Shown piece after piece: positions 1 to 6,975 of a stretch of 11,897 nucleotides of DNA. The position numbers were made by a program, and so were the translations under genes. The notes below the pieces were generated by a model, which did no database searches, was not told the DNA's origin, and saw only the letters and a list, made by a program, of their open reading frames with translations. Position 1 is the first letter of the stretch, and every line of letters begins with the position of its first letter. The stretch spans positions 1-11,897 of the forward strand of contig JAEEYS010000149.1 of NCBI GenBank assembly GCA_016288255.1, written 5' to 3'. Origin of the DNA: Bacillota bacterium (GTDB lineage Bacteria; Bacillota; Tb-RUG-66).

Positions 1-2
1 AC

Positions 3-917
3 CATACACTGGATTCCTTTTCTTATTTTGCTATGCTGACACTGCCTTGTATCATCGGTCTCTCCCTCTATAGTATCCTCACAAATATTATATTGATAAA
101 AAAAGAAGGATTTCGTTATCGAAATTTATTGGGGATTTTTTTGGGCGTGCTGGCGCTCATGGGCCTGTTCGGGAGTCAGGCCGTCTATCTGGTCACATCA
201 AAACTATTAGTGGGAACGGAAAAAATCATTCTTAAAAAATCGATTGATATCATCATCAACGTAACGTTATCCTATTTTTACACTTTGATCATCGCGACTT
301 TATATTGTAATATTATGGCGGCAAGACATATTCCCGCGTTCGATAAAGATTACATCATCATTCTCGGCTGCATGATCCGCAAAGACGGCACATTAACGCC
401 GCTTTTAAAATCCCGGGTCGACAAGGCCATTGAATTTGCAAAAATGCAAAAGGCAGAGACCGGTAAAGATATTATCTTTGTCCCTTCCGGCGGTAAAGGG
501 AACGATGAAGTCATGGCAGAAGCGGAAGCCATGAGAAACTATTTGATCGAACAAGGCATCGATCAAAAAAATATTTTAGTTGAAAATAAATCTGCCAGCA
601 CAGTAGAAAATATGCGGTTTTCAAACAGTATCATTCTTCAAGACAGTCAAGGTCATCCGGATGCCAAGATCAGTTTTTCCACTACGGATTACCATGTTTT
701 TAGAAGCGGCATCATCGCCAACGAATGCGGTATCGATTGCGAAGGAATGGGCAGTAAAACAAAGTGGTATTTTTATACAAACGCGCTGATCAGAGAATTT
801 ATTGCAAACCTGGCGCAAAATAAAAGAAAACATATCGCTTTGGTCTTTTTAATGAATTTGACCGCCTTGTCGTTGATCTTGATCGGTTATTTTAATCAAT
901 TGATCAATCTTTATTGA
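3..917 (+). CDS. YdcF/DUF218 family membrane protein, 5' partial
   Basis: The frame is open from the left edge. Codons 3-32 read HTLDSFSYFA before the first ATG at 33, and no ribosome binding site precedes that ATG, so the true start lies outside the window. What remains has two or three hydrophobic N-terminal segments (about residues 1-23, 33-54 and 70-92 counted from the ATG), then a DUF218 (ElyC/SanA/YdcF) domain and a final membrane helix near the C-terminus. Family marks are DYIIILGCMIRKDG with TPLLKSRVDKA, then PSGGKGNDEVMAEAEAM, ENKSASTVENM and STTDYHVFRSG. The fold is Rossmann-like. Members are linked to envelope homeostasis, and an S-adenosylmethionine-binding role was proposed for E. 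coli YdcF, but the exact reaction is unknown. The stop codon lies in a small perfect inverted repeat (902-908 and 913-919, loop 4) that has no T-tract. Family assignment is firm and function is open. Confidence 0.87.
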   Translation, partial: HTLDSFSYFAMLTLPCIIGLSLYSILTNIILIKKEGFRYRNLLGIFLGVLALMGLFGSQAVYLVTSKLLVGTEKIILKKSIDIIINVTLSYFYTLIIATLYCNIMAARHIPAFDKDYIIILGCMIRKDGTLTPLLKSRVDKAIEFAKMQKAETGKDIIFVPSGGKGNDEVMAEAEAMRNYLIEQGIDQKNILVENKSASTVENMRFSNSIILQDSQGHPDAKISFSTTDYHVFRSGIIANECGIDCEGMGSKTKWYFYTNALIREFIANLAQNKRKHIALVFLMNLTALSLILIGYFNQLINLY

Positions 918-1061
918 TCCGTTTGCTATCAGGCAGAGAGCCCTATAACAGGATCCTATCTTGAATTTTGCACCTTTTTTTCATCAACGGCTGTTTGCGA
1001 TCTATATCGATAAAATCGTGCTGCCATCGTATTATAATTATCATTGGGGGGAGAAAATAAA

Positions 1062-1538
1062 ATGAACCGATACATGAAAATAGCAAAAGAACTATCGGAA
1101 AAAAATTTAGAGACCAATGCGGGCGGGCCTTTCGGCGCTTGTATCGTCAAAGACGGAAAGATCATAGGAAAAGGATATAATCATGTGATCAAAAATAATG
1201 ATCCCACCGCTCATGCGGAGATCACGGCGATCAGAAACGCCTGTAAGCACCTTAACACCTATGATCTGAGTGGCTGTGAATTGTATACCTCCTGCTATCC
1301 GTGCCCCATGTGTTTATCCGCCATCATTTGGGCCAATATCAAATGCGTCTATTACGGCAACACAAAAGAGGACGCGGCCCAGATCGGTTTTAGAGATGAT
1401 TTTATTTATCGCTACATACAAAATCTGTCTACACAGCAGCAAGACCAGGATATCCTTCAATTAAAATGTATGGATAGAGAAGAAACCTTAAAAGTATTTC
1501 ATGCGTTTTCTGAAAAAAACGATAAAATCATTTACTAA
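1062..1538 (+). CDS. guaD: guanine deaminase-like nucleoside/base deaminase
   Basis: This 158-aa protein belongs to the zinc-dependent cytidine/deoxycytidylate deaminase fold and most resembles Bacillus subtilis guanine deaminase, which turns guanine into xanthine in purine salvage. Visible marks are GGPFGA (residues 21-26), NDPTAHAE with zinc ligand His51 and proton-shuttle Glu53, and SCYPCPMC with zinc ligands Cys81 and Cys84. The conserved GFRDDFIYRYI stretch follows. The last residue is Tyr, as in the B. subtilis enzyme as I recall it, where the C-terminal tail is swapped between subunits. ATG 1062 is chosen because a strong GGGGGGAGA ribosome site sits 8 nt upstream; an in-frame TTG at 1044 overlaps that site and is unlikely. 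A TATAAT at 1033-1038 may be the -10 box, without a clear -35. The gene stands alone and ends at a strong terminator. A tRNA adenosine deaminase is less likely because of the downstream motifs. Confidence 0.85.
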   Translation: MNRYMKIAKELSEKNLETNAGGPFGACIVKDGKIIGKGYNHVIKNNDPTAHAEITAIRNACKHLNTYDLSGCELYTSCYPCPMCLSAIIWANIKCVYYGNTKEDAAQIGFRDDFIYRYIQNLSTQQQDQDILQLKCMDREETLKVFHAFSEKNDKIIY

Positions 1539-1568
1539 AAATTTTTTATCGGTCCCTTTACACAAAAG

Positions 1569-1606
1569 AAAACTCCCAAAGCGTAGACCCGCTTTAGGAG
1601 TTTTTT
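1569..1606. terminator. bidirectional intrinsic terminator between guaD and the hydrolase gene
   Basis: A 15-bp stem (1569-1583 with 1590-1604, one C/A mismatch that becomes a G-T wobble on the other strand) closes a 6-nt loop. The T-run extends through 1606 on the + strand, and TTTTCTTTT follows on the minus strand. It lies between convergent genes and can end both transcripts. Confidence 0.9.
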
Positions 1607-1641
1607 GTCTTTTCTTCTATTCTTTTTACTGCTTTAAATGA

Positions 1642-2616
1642 CTACTTCAAATAGGTGTGGAAAAATGCTTCTATCTTGTCAAAAGGAATGATATCCGTCT
1701 GATCGTAAAGGTCTGTATGCACCGCGCCGGGAATGATATATAATTCCTTGTTGTCTCCTTTTAAGCTTTTGAATGCGTCTTTTCCAAAATAACAAGAGTG
1801 TGCCTTTTCTCCGTGAACGATCAAAACAGCGCTTCTGATTTCATTTGCGTACTGCAAAATAGGCATATTGATAAAAGATAAAGAAGAGGTCATATTCCAT
1901 CCGTCATTGGAATTTAAAGATCTTTTATGATATCCGCGGGGCGTTTTGTAATAATCATAATAGTCTTTTACAAAGAATGGCGCGTCTTCCGGAAGAGGAT
2001 CCACCACCCCGCCCGCTCTTTTATAGCTGCCATTTTTATAATCTTCTATTCTTTGTGCATTGAGCGCCTTTTTCATTTCATACCGCGCTTCTTCACTGTC
2101 CGCTTCATCAAAGTAGCCTTTGGCATTGACTCTGGTCATATCATACATGGTGGAAGCCACTGTTGCTTTGATCCTGGTATCCATTGCCGCCGCGTTGAGC
2201 GCCATACCGCCCCAGCCGCAAATACCGATGCTCCCGATCCTATCCGGATCTACGCTTTCCTGAACAGACAGAAAATCCACCGCTGCAGAAAAGTCTTCCG
2301 TATTGATATCCGGAGATGCCACATACCGAGGGCAGCCGCCGCTTTCTCCCGTAAAAGAAGGGTCAAAAGCAATGGTCAAAAACCCTCTTTCCGCCATGAT
2401 CTGCGCATAAAGCCCCGAGGATTGTTCTTTGACTGCACCAAAAGGTCCGCTGACCGCAAGCTCCGGAAGCTTACCGGTCACTCCTTTCGGTTCATATAGA
2501 TCCGCCGCCAGGGTGATACCGTATCGATTATGAAAAGTGACCTTTCTGTGATTGACTTTATCGCTTTTGGGAAATACCTTATCCCATTCCTGTACTAAAT
2601 GCAATGTTTCTTCCAT
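1642..2616 (-). CDS. alpha/beta hydrolase (dienelactone-hydrolase-like, Cys nucleophile)
   Basis: This 324-aa protein has the alpha/beta hydrolase fold, in the group related to E. coli YcjY and the dienelactone hydrolases. The nucleophile elbow reads GICGWGG at residues 131-137, so the nucleophile is Cys133 and not the more common Ser. The likely catalytic His is His300 in PGAVHTDLYD, and Glu270 in LIVHGEKAHS is a candidate acid. SGPFGAVKEQ (about 56-65) and AFDPSFTGESGG (83-94) fit the oxyanion region and the strand-4 loop. There is no signal peptide, so it should be cytoplasmic. It starts 2 nt after the merR stop, with its AAGGAA ribosome site inside the merR 3' end, so the two are co-transcribed and probably translationally coupled. 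The substrate cannot be read from the sequence. The pairing with a MerR regulator of AdhR/NmlR type suggests handling of reactive electrophilic or ester compounds, which is inference. Confidence 0.87.
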   Translation of the reverse strand: MEETLHLVQEWDKVFPKSDKVNHRKVTFHNRYGITLAADLYEPKGVTGKLPELAVSGPFGAVKEQSSGLYAQIMAERGFLTIAFDPSFTGESGGCPRYVASPDINTEDFSAAVDFLSVQESVDPDRIGSIGICGWGGMALNAAAMDTRIKATVASTMYDMTRVNAKGYFDEADSEEARYEMKKALNAQRIEDYKNGSYKRAGGVVDPLPEDAPFFVKDYYDYYKTPRGYHKRSLNSNDGWNMTSSLSFINMPILQYANEIRSAVLIVHGEKAHSCYFGKDAFKSLKGDNKELYIIPGAVHTDLYDQTDIIPFDKIEAFFHTYLK

Positions 2617-2618
2617 TT

Positions 2619-3071
2619 TTATTCCTTCTTTCTATTTTTTTCTTTTTGGGGGATCCGGTCCACTGCCAAAGTAGGCGTTTCGGGAGTACAGTCTTTCACT
2701 GCCTCTTCCGTGCCTGCCTTGATCGCCGTTTCATAATACCACTCTTTATATTCGATTTCCTTTAAGTAGTATTTCCATTCCTTGATCTGCTCCAAAATAA
2801 CATTTTTTTGCTCCAGTATCAGCTGATACCTTTCCTCTAAAGAAGCGTCCCCTTGTTTTGCCAATTCTACATATTCCTTGATTTTTTTAATGGGCATATT
2901 GGTGTTTTTCAGGCAATTCAAGACTCTTAGCCATTTAAAGTCCTTGTCTTCAAACACCCTGATCCCATTGACTCTTTTGAGGTCGGGAAGAAGCCCTTCC
3001 TGATCATAATATCGCAGCGTAGATGTACTCACGCCCATCATATCTGCTACTTCTTTGATCGAATATGACAT
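2619..3071 (-). CDS. MerR-family transcriptional regulator, AdhR/NmlR-like
   Basis: A 150-aa MerR regulator. The N-terminal winged helix has YSIKEVADMMGVSTSTLRYY (3-22), followed by DQEGLLPDLKRVNGIRVF and the second DNA-binding wing. A coiled-coil dimerisation helix (about 75-115) and a charged C-terminal tail follow. Cys53 in LNCLKNTNMPI sits where AdhR of Bacillus subtilis and NmlR of Haemophilus carry the conserved cysteine used to sense aldehydes or other thiol-reactive compounds. There is no large effector-binding domain like that of BmrR and no metal-binding loop like that of MerR itself, which fits the short thiol-sensing subgroup. A second Cys lies in the tail (KDCTPE). The start is set by AAAGGAG 6 nt upstream of ATG 3071. 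Its own promoter holds the expected operator, so it is probably autoregulated and controls the hydrolase. The inducer is not known. Confidence 0.9.
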   Translation of the reverse strand: MSYSIKEVADMMGVSTSTLRYYDQEGLLPDLKRVNGIRVFEDKDFKWLRVLNCLKNTNMPIKKIKEYVELAKQGDASLEERYQLILEQKNVILEQIKEWKYYLKEIEYKEWYYETAIKAGTEEAVKDCTPETPTLAVDRIPQKEKNRKKE

Positions 3072-3094
3072 CCTATACTCCTTTCTTTTCTCTT

Positions 3095-3125
3095 ATTATA
3101 AAAGTTAAAGTGAACTTTAAGTCAA
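3095..3125 (-). promoter_or_regulatory. merR-hydrolase promoter with 19-bp spacer
   Basis: On the minus strand, TTGACT (3125-3120) and TATAAT (3100-3095) are separated by 19 bp. This over-long spacer is the hallmark of promoters activated by MerR-type DNA distortion. Transcription would start near 3088, giving a leader of about 17 nt before the merR ATG. Confidence 0.85.
3104..3121. promoter_or_regulatory. MerR-type operator (inverted repeat in spacer)
   Basis: TTAAAG (3105-3110), four bases, then CTTTAA (3115-3120) form a perfect inverted repeat that lies in the spacer and just touches the -35 box. It matches the CTTAAAG-N4-CTTTAAG operator known for B. subtilis AdhR except for the first outer base, which is G here. 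Confidence 0.82.
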
Positions 3126-3178
3126 GTTTTTCTTTTGCGATCCCCCAAAATTTTTAGACAAAACCAAAAAAATTCAAA

Positions 3179-3222
3179 AAAAAGAGCAAGAATCGTTATG
3201 AAACGTCCTTCTTGCTCTTTTT
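3179..3222 (-). terminator. intrinsic terminator downstream of the WG/SLH gene
   Basis: A 14-bp perfect stem (3179-3192 with 3209-3222) has an inner CGTT/AACG pairing (3194-3197 with 3202-3205). On the minus strand it is followed by a run of eight T. It ends the wall-protein transcript about 110 nt past its stop and insulates the merR promoter. The + strand side has only a short T-run. Confidence 0.87.
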
Positions 3223-3331
3223 ATACTGTTTGGATAAAAACGTTTTAAAAAACTTTCTCCATAAAATCTTCCGATTTTTCTATATCCCTCTTTTATCCAT
3301 GTTGAACTATCTTACCCGATACCTGCCTGTT

Positions 3332-5575
3332 TTACCGCTGAAGCGCTACTTTTACAGAACCTGCTCCCAGATCCGGCAGATTTGCGATATGCCCGATTTT
3401 GGTATAACTGAAGTTGGTGGAAAAAGACTGATAAAAAATGACCAAACAATTATTGTTATACAGCATCACATCGCCTTTTTCGATCCAACCCGGTCTATAC
3501 GCGCCTGTAGGCAGAGTCTCTTCCAGATTAAAATATTTTTCGTTCCCGTTCAGCTCTTCCATGGTCATCTCCAAAGGCAAGAGTTTTAACAAAGCGGTCA
3601 CGGTTTCATTTTCTTCCGTTTTCATCTCATAATCCTGTCCTGCGATCGTTACTTTCACCCCATTTGCACTCACCTCTTTATCCCAGATAAAAAACGTTTT
3701 CAGCCGATACAGCGTCACAATGGCCTGTTCTCTGGAATAATTGCTTAACGGAGAAAAGTTGTTGTTTCCCGTTCCGTTCATCAAGCCCAGCGCTGTGACA
3801 TAACCGATCCCGCCCATTGCGTAGTCTTTCATCTGGTTTTTGTCTTTATAGCTTTCCGCGATCTTTTTATAGCTGCTGAAATCTGCATTCGTTACCACCT
3901 CCGGAATCTTGTCGCCTTTTTTTGCCGTTAAAACAAGATATGTCCTGACCAATAAAGTTGCCGCGTCCTGTCTTGTAATATCCGCTTCCGGCGCGAATCG
4001 GCTGTTCCCTATCCCATTGATGATCCCCAGCATATTGGCGGCAATGATATTTTTTTCCGTCGTATCGATAAACGGATCATCCAGCTGGAACAAAGCCAGC
4101 TCTCTGCCTGTTTTTTCCTTTACATAGTCTTCCAAACTTTGACCGGTTATGTTCTCGATCACCTGCGCCAGCAAATTGGCAAAGTCCAAACGGCTGATAT
4201 TCTTTTTATATTGGTTCTGCAGGCCATTCGGCACAAGCCCCGCCTTTATAGCGCCTGTCACCACATTGTATGCCCAGGGGCTGACCAAGGAAGCGTCCGG
4301 AAGATTCAGCGCGACATCATATTTTTCCAGCCCAAAACGGCCGTTTTCTTCAATTACCACAGAATCATCCGGAGAATAGATCACGCCCGCCATTTCACCC
4401 GGAAAATAGGCTCTCTTGCTTAATTTTTCAGAGCCGACGACGCGGTTCGTTCCATCCGCATTGGGATTTTGCTGGATCAAAAAAGCTTTTTCCGTTACAT
4501 AATCATAAACGGAGGCTACCCCGCCGTAAAATACACTGGCCAAATAAAACCGATTCGGATATTGGGTATATTGCTGTGTGGTACCCACCTCTGCGATCCT
4601 GGTCAAGCCTGAGGTATCGATATAGTTATAGTTGGTCTTGTTGGCTTCCTTTGCGGCGGCCAATCCTTCCTGAAACGCCGTCATATCTGCGTATTTGAAC
4701 GGGATCACGGTTTTTCCGGTTTTATCGATCCCGCCGAAAAAGCCTTTTAGATCCTGCACTACGGCGATCCCGTCATTGAACACCTTAAAATCCGTCATAT
4801 AGTTGATGATGTTGGCGCTTTTGTATTGAGGCTGTATCACAAAATTCCCTTTGGTATTGATAAAACCAAGTGCGCCGCCAATGGACTGTCCTTCTTTGAA
4901 AATTTCCTGCCAGGCCAATGCCAGCCCGTCATGATAAGGGAACAGATTGGTAATAAACCGTCCGTTCGTCCCGTTGGTATAATTCGTGATATCCAGTTTG
5001 ATATTCCCGCTTTTGTCCATATAAAAAAGCCGAAATCCCTTGTCTGTCACTGTTTTTACCGGTACAAGCCCCTCATTCATAGAGCCTAAAATATAGTATT
5101 CGTTATAAGAAATATTTTTCGGTTTGATCTCTTTTCCCTGTATCGTGAACAGATGCGCCGCGCCGGAAACGCTGGGAAGCGCCACAACGCCGTGATGCAC
5201 CAAATAAATGAGATCTTCCGGTGCCGGCTTCATTTGAGAGTCAGTCAGCTTGGTGTAATTTGCCCGCGCGTCGATCACACCGTATTCATAGGCGGCCTGT
5301 CCCGCCCCATTTGTTACGTTTTTGACCACGATGGCTCTTCTTTCCTGAAAAAGATATGCCGCAGCATATTGTAAGGGGATCACTTCTTTTCCTGTTTCAT
5401 CTACATACCCCCAAAGTCCCCCATTTTTTACCGGAGCCAGTCCCTCCGAAAAAGGAATAACATCCTCATACTTTGCTTCGACCACTACTTGTCTGGTGAT
5501 CTCTTGGCCCAAAACAGGCAAAGTAAGCCCCGCTATCAATAGAACCACAAGGGTCATTGCTGTTATTTTTTTCAT
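3332..5575 (-). CDS. secreted WG-repeat / SLH / cyclophilin-like fusion protein
   Basis: A 747-aa protein. Residues 1-24 are a signal peptide (basic MKK, hydrophobic core, cleavage near VLGQ). Residues about 34-330 hold degenerate WG (KWG) repeats, for example KNGGLWGYVDETGKEVIPLQY and GFINTKGNFVIQPQY. Three S-layer-homology modules follow (about 430-475, 500-550 and 565-627), recognisable by NISRLDFA, ITRQDAATLLVRTY and YSREQAIVTLYR. They should anchor the protein to cell-wall polymers. The last 108 residues match the cyclophilin-like fold family (ALLKLLPLEMTMEELNGNEK, TGAYRPGWIEKGDVMLY, SFSTNFSYTKIGHI), usually a separate small protein. ATG 5575 has AAAGGAG 11 nt upstream, a rather long spacing. 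The gene has its own promoter and terminator and is monocistronic. Role at the cell surface is unknown; ligand or peptide binding by the last domain is a guess. Confidence 0.88.
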   Translation of the reverse strand: MKKITAMTLVVLLIAGLTLPVLGQEITRQVVVEAKYEDVIPFSEGLAPVKNGGLWGYVDETGKEVIPLQYAAAYLFQERRAIVVKNVTNGAGQAAYEYGVIDARANYTKLTDSQMKPAPEDLIYLVHHGVVALPSVSGAAHLFTIQGKEIKPKNISYNEYYILGSMNEGLVPVKTVTDKGFRLFYMDKSGNIKLDITNYTNGTNGRFITNLFPYHDGLALAWQEIFKEGQSIGGALGFINTKGNFVIQPQYKSANIINYMTDFKVFNDGIAVVQDLKGFFGGIDKTGKTVIPFKYADMTAFQEGLAAAKEANKTNYNYIDTSGLTRIAEVGTTQQYTQYPNRFYLASVFYGGVASVYDYVTEKAFLIQQNPNADGTNRVVGSEKLSKRAYFPGEMAGVIYSPDDSVVIEENGRFGLEKYDVALNLPDASLVSPWAYNVVTGAIKAGLVPNGLQNQYKKNISRLDFANLLAQVIENITGQSLEDYVKEKTGRELALFQLDDPFIDTTEKNIIAANMLGIINGIGNSRFAPEADITRQDAATLLVRTYLVLTAKKGDKIPEVVTNADFSSYKKIAESYKDKNQMKDYAMGGIGYVTALGLMNGTGNNNFSPLSNYSREQAIVTLYRLKTFFIWDKEVSANGVKVTIAGQDYEMKTEENETVTALLKLLPLEMTMEELNGNEKYFNLEETLPTGAYRPGWIEKGDVMLYNNNCLVIFYQSFSTNFSYTKIGHIANLPDLGAGSVKVALQR

Positions 5576-5613
5576 CCTGTTTCTGTCTCCTTTCTCTTTA
5601 TTTTCTTACTTTC

Positions 5614-5642
5614 ATTATAAAAGGAAGCGGCATATTTTTCAA
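5614..5642 (-). promoter_or_regulatory. sigma-A-type promoter of the WG/SLH gene
   Basis: On the minus strand, TTGAAA (5642-5637), a 17-bp spacer and TATAAT (5619-5614) form a near-consensus promoter, about 38 nt upstream of the ATG. No operator-like repeat is evident around it. Confidence 0.8.
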
Positions 5643-5711
5643 TCTGCAAGGGGTCATCTCTTTGGCGCTCTTTTCGTTTTTTGTATCCTTTCTTTTTACC
5701 CTGCCTCATAA

Positions 5712-5753
5712 AAAAAGTCCTTTTGAAATGTAATATTCCAAAAGGGCCTTTTG
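5712..5753 (-). terminator. terminator downstream of the CD1247-like gene
   Basis: An 11-bp stem (5719-5729 with 5735-5745, one G-T wobble on the minus strand) is extended by A/T pairs. On the minus strand it is followed by a run of seven T (5716-5710). It is the likely end of the long minus-strand cluster. Confidence 0.82.
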
Positions 5754-5779
5754 TCTTTTATTCTATTTCTTTTTGCTTT

Positions 5780-6208
5780 TTATTGGCATTCATCGCAGCA
5801 GCAGCTGTCCAGATCGCCTTCACAGTCGCAGCATGCGTCTTCCAGCAATTCGTCAATATTGATTTCCTGTCCGCAGTTTGGGCATTCTACCACAGGTTCT
5901 TCGGATTCCAAATCAAAATAAATAGCTTCTCCGCATTCGGGGCAAGTGATTTCTACAAAATCATCATCCAAATCTTCCCCTTCTTCTTCATAAAGGACAT
6001 CTTCTACATCGCCTAAATCAGAATCAATTTCTTCTACATAATCTTCCAAGTCATCTTGTCTGTCCGACATATCTTCCAAAAGGTAAGAAATTTCTTCCAG
6101 CGCATCTACGATAGCTGTATAGATTTTGCCTTCTCCTTTTGTTTCGTCGATATCCATGCCAGCCATTAGTCCTTTTAAAAAAGCTACTTTTTCAAATAAT
6201 TCTTGCAT
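5780..6208 (-). CDS. CD1247-like acidic zinc-ribbon protein with Cys-rich tail
   Basis: A 142-aa, strongly acidic protein that resembles the Clostridia family named after Clostridioides difficile CD1247. Residues 1-50 are a predicted helical N-terminal domain (QELFEKVAFLKGLMAGMDID). Next comes an acidic linker (about 50-85, rich in D and E) and a zinc ribbon with CPEC (89-92) and CPNC (109-112). The C-terminal tail has seven cysteines in 16 residues (126, 127, 129, 136, 137, 138, 141). ATG 6208 is chosen over an upstream in-frame start at 6301 because AAAGGAG lies 8 nt before it and a candidate promoter sits between the two. The gene follows efp at 120 nt and precedes a terminator. Function is unknown. 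Zinc or other metal binding is a fair inference; a role in translation is suggested only by position. Confidence 0.83.
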   Translation of the reverse strand: MQELFEKVAFLKGLMAGMDIDETKGEGKIYTAIVDALEEISYLLEDMSDRQDDLEDYVEEIDSDLGDVEDVLYEEEGEDLDDDFVEITCPECGEAIYFDLESEEPVVECPNCGQEINIDELLEDACCDCEGDLDSCCCDECQ

Positions 6209-6236
6209 ATTCCTTGCTCCTTTCTGATAAGCAAAT

Positions 6237-6265
6237 ATCATAAACCCTTCCCGGTTTAGAAACAA
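6237..6265 (-). promoter_or_regulatory. candidate promoter of the CD1247-like gene
   Basis: On the minus strand, TTGTTT (6265-6260), a 17-bp spacer and TATGAT (6242-6237) give a plausible sigma-A promoter about 28 nt before the ATG. The -35 box is weak, so read-through from efp remains possible; no terminator separates them. Confidence 0.45.
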
Positions 6266-6328
6266 ATTTTCTCCTCTTGTCCATAGGAAAAGAAATCCCA
6301 CTATTCAATATAACCAAAAAGAGATTTT

Positions 6329-6886
6329 TTATACTCTGGTCAAATATTCTCCTGTTCTTGTATCGATACGGATCACGTCGCCTTCATTCAAGAACAGCGG
6401 CACATTGACGATAGCGCCGGTAGAAACTTTTGCCGGTTTTGTCGCGCCGGTGGAAGTATCTCCTTTGATACCCGGTTCGCTTTCAATGATTTCCAATTCC
6501 ACAAAGTTCGGCATTTCCACACCGATCGCCTGTCCGGCAAAGAAAACAATGTTTACTTCCATGTTTTCCGCCAGCCATTTTAAACCGTCTTCCAGCAGAT
6601 CCTGCGGGATCGGCACCTGGTCATATGTATTGTTGTCCATAAAATAATACAGGCCGTCCGATTCATATAAAAACTGCATGGTTTTTCTTTCTACATGAGC
6701 CCGCGGCAGTTTTTCACCGGCACGGAATGTTCTTTCCACTACGCCGCCGGTTCTTAGATTTTTTAATTTCGTTCTGACAAAAGCGGAGCCTTTGCCCGGT
6801 TTTACATGCAAAAATTCTACAACCATAAACACATCGCCATCTATTTCGATCGTTGCGCCATTTTTAAATTCATTCGTTGAGATCAT
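6329..6886 (-). CDS. efp: elongation factor P
   Basis: A 185-aa full-length EF-P, which binds between the P and E sites of stalled ribosomes and speeds peptide bond formation at polyproline stretches. The three beta-barrel domains are present: an N-terminal KOW-like domain (about 1-62) with KPGKGSAFVRTKLKNL, then a central OB domain, then a C-terminal OB domain ending GDVIRIDTRTGEYLTRV. Lys32 at the tip of the first domain is the residue that carries a 5-aminopentanol group in Bacillus subtilis; its flanks are the Firmicute type. The start is fixed by AAGGAGG 7 nt before ATG 6886. It lies 89 nt after apbE and seems to have its own extended -10 promoter. It shares the cluster with the wobble-base modification genes trmR and trhP, also acting on decoding. 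Confidence 0.97.
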   Translation of the reverse strand: MISTNEFKNGATIEIDGDVFMVVEFLHVKPGKGSAFVRTKLKNLRTGGVVERTFRAGEKLPRAHVERKTMQFLYESDGLYYFMDNNTYDQVPIPQDLLEDGLKWLAENMEVNIVFFAGQAIGVEMPNFVELEIIESEPGIKGDTSTGATKPAKVSTGAIVNVPLFLNEGDVIRIDTRTGEYLTRV

Positions 6887-6937
6887 GGTAAGTCCTCCTT
6901 AAAAGTTAAAATAGTATCTAAAAAGTATAAACTTTTA

Positions 6938-6966
6938 TTGACATGGAACATATCTTTTTTTATTAT
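6938..6966 (+). promoter_or_regulatory. strong forward promoter antisense to apbE
   Basis: On the + strand, a perfect TTGACA (6938-6943), a 17-bp spacer and TATTAT (6961-6966) make the best -35 match in the window. Transcription would start near 6973 and run antisense into the 3' end of apbE. No + strand gene lies downstream, and the -10 overlaps the efp -10 on the opposite strand. Confidence 0.5.
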
Positions 6967-6970
6967 ATCA
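6962..6970 (-). promoter_or_regulatory. extended -10 promoter of efp
   Basis: On the minus strand, TGATATAAT (6970-6962) is an extended -10 element (TGn plus TATAAT) just past the apbE stop codon. It would give a leader of about 70 nt before efp. No good -35 is visible, which is normal for this class. Confidence 0.5.
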
Positions 6971-6975
6971 TACCT

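Noticed and set aside
1927..2499. 190-aa open frame on the + strand inside the hydrolase gene
   Set aside because: Antisense to a clear alpha/beta hydrolase, with low-complexity composition and no ribosome site.
3231..3299. 9-bp inverted repeat TGGATAAAA / TTTTATCCA in the WG/SLH 3' region
   Set aside because: The arms are 51 nt apart, A/T-rich and lack any associated mobile gene or target duplication, so chance is likely.
4139..5089. Several 70-95 aa + strand frames inside the WG/SLH gene
   Set aside because: All are antisense to a gene with a signal peptide and recognisable domains; none has a start signal or known motif.
6209..6301. 31-residue N-terminal extension of the CD1247-like protein
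   Set aside because: The extension overlaps a candidate promoter and lacks a ribosome site, while AAAGGAG lies correctly before ATG 6208.
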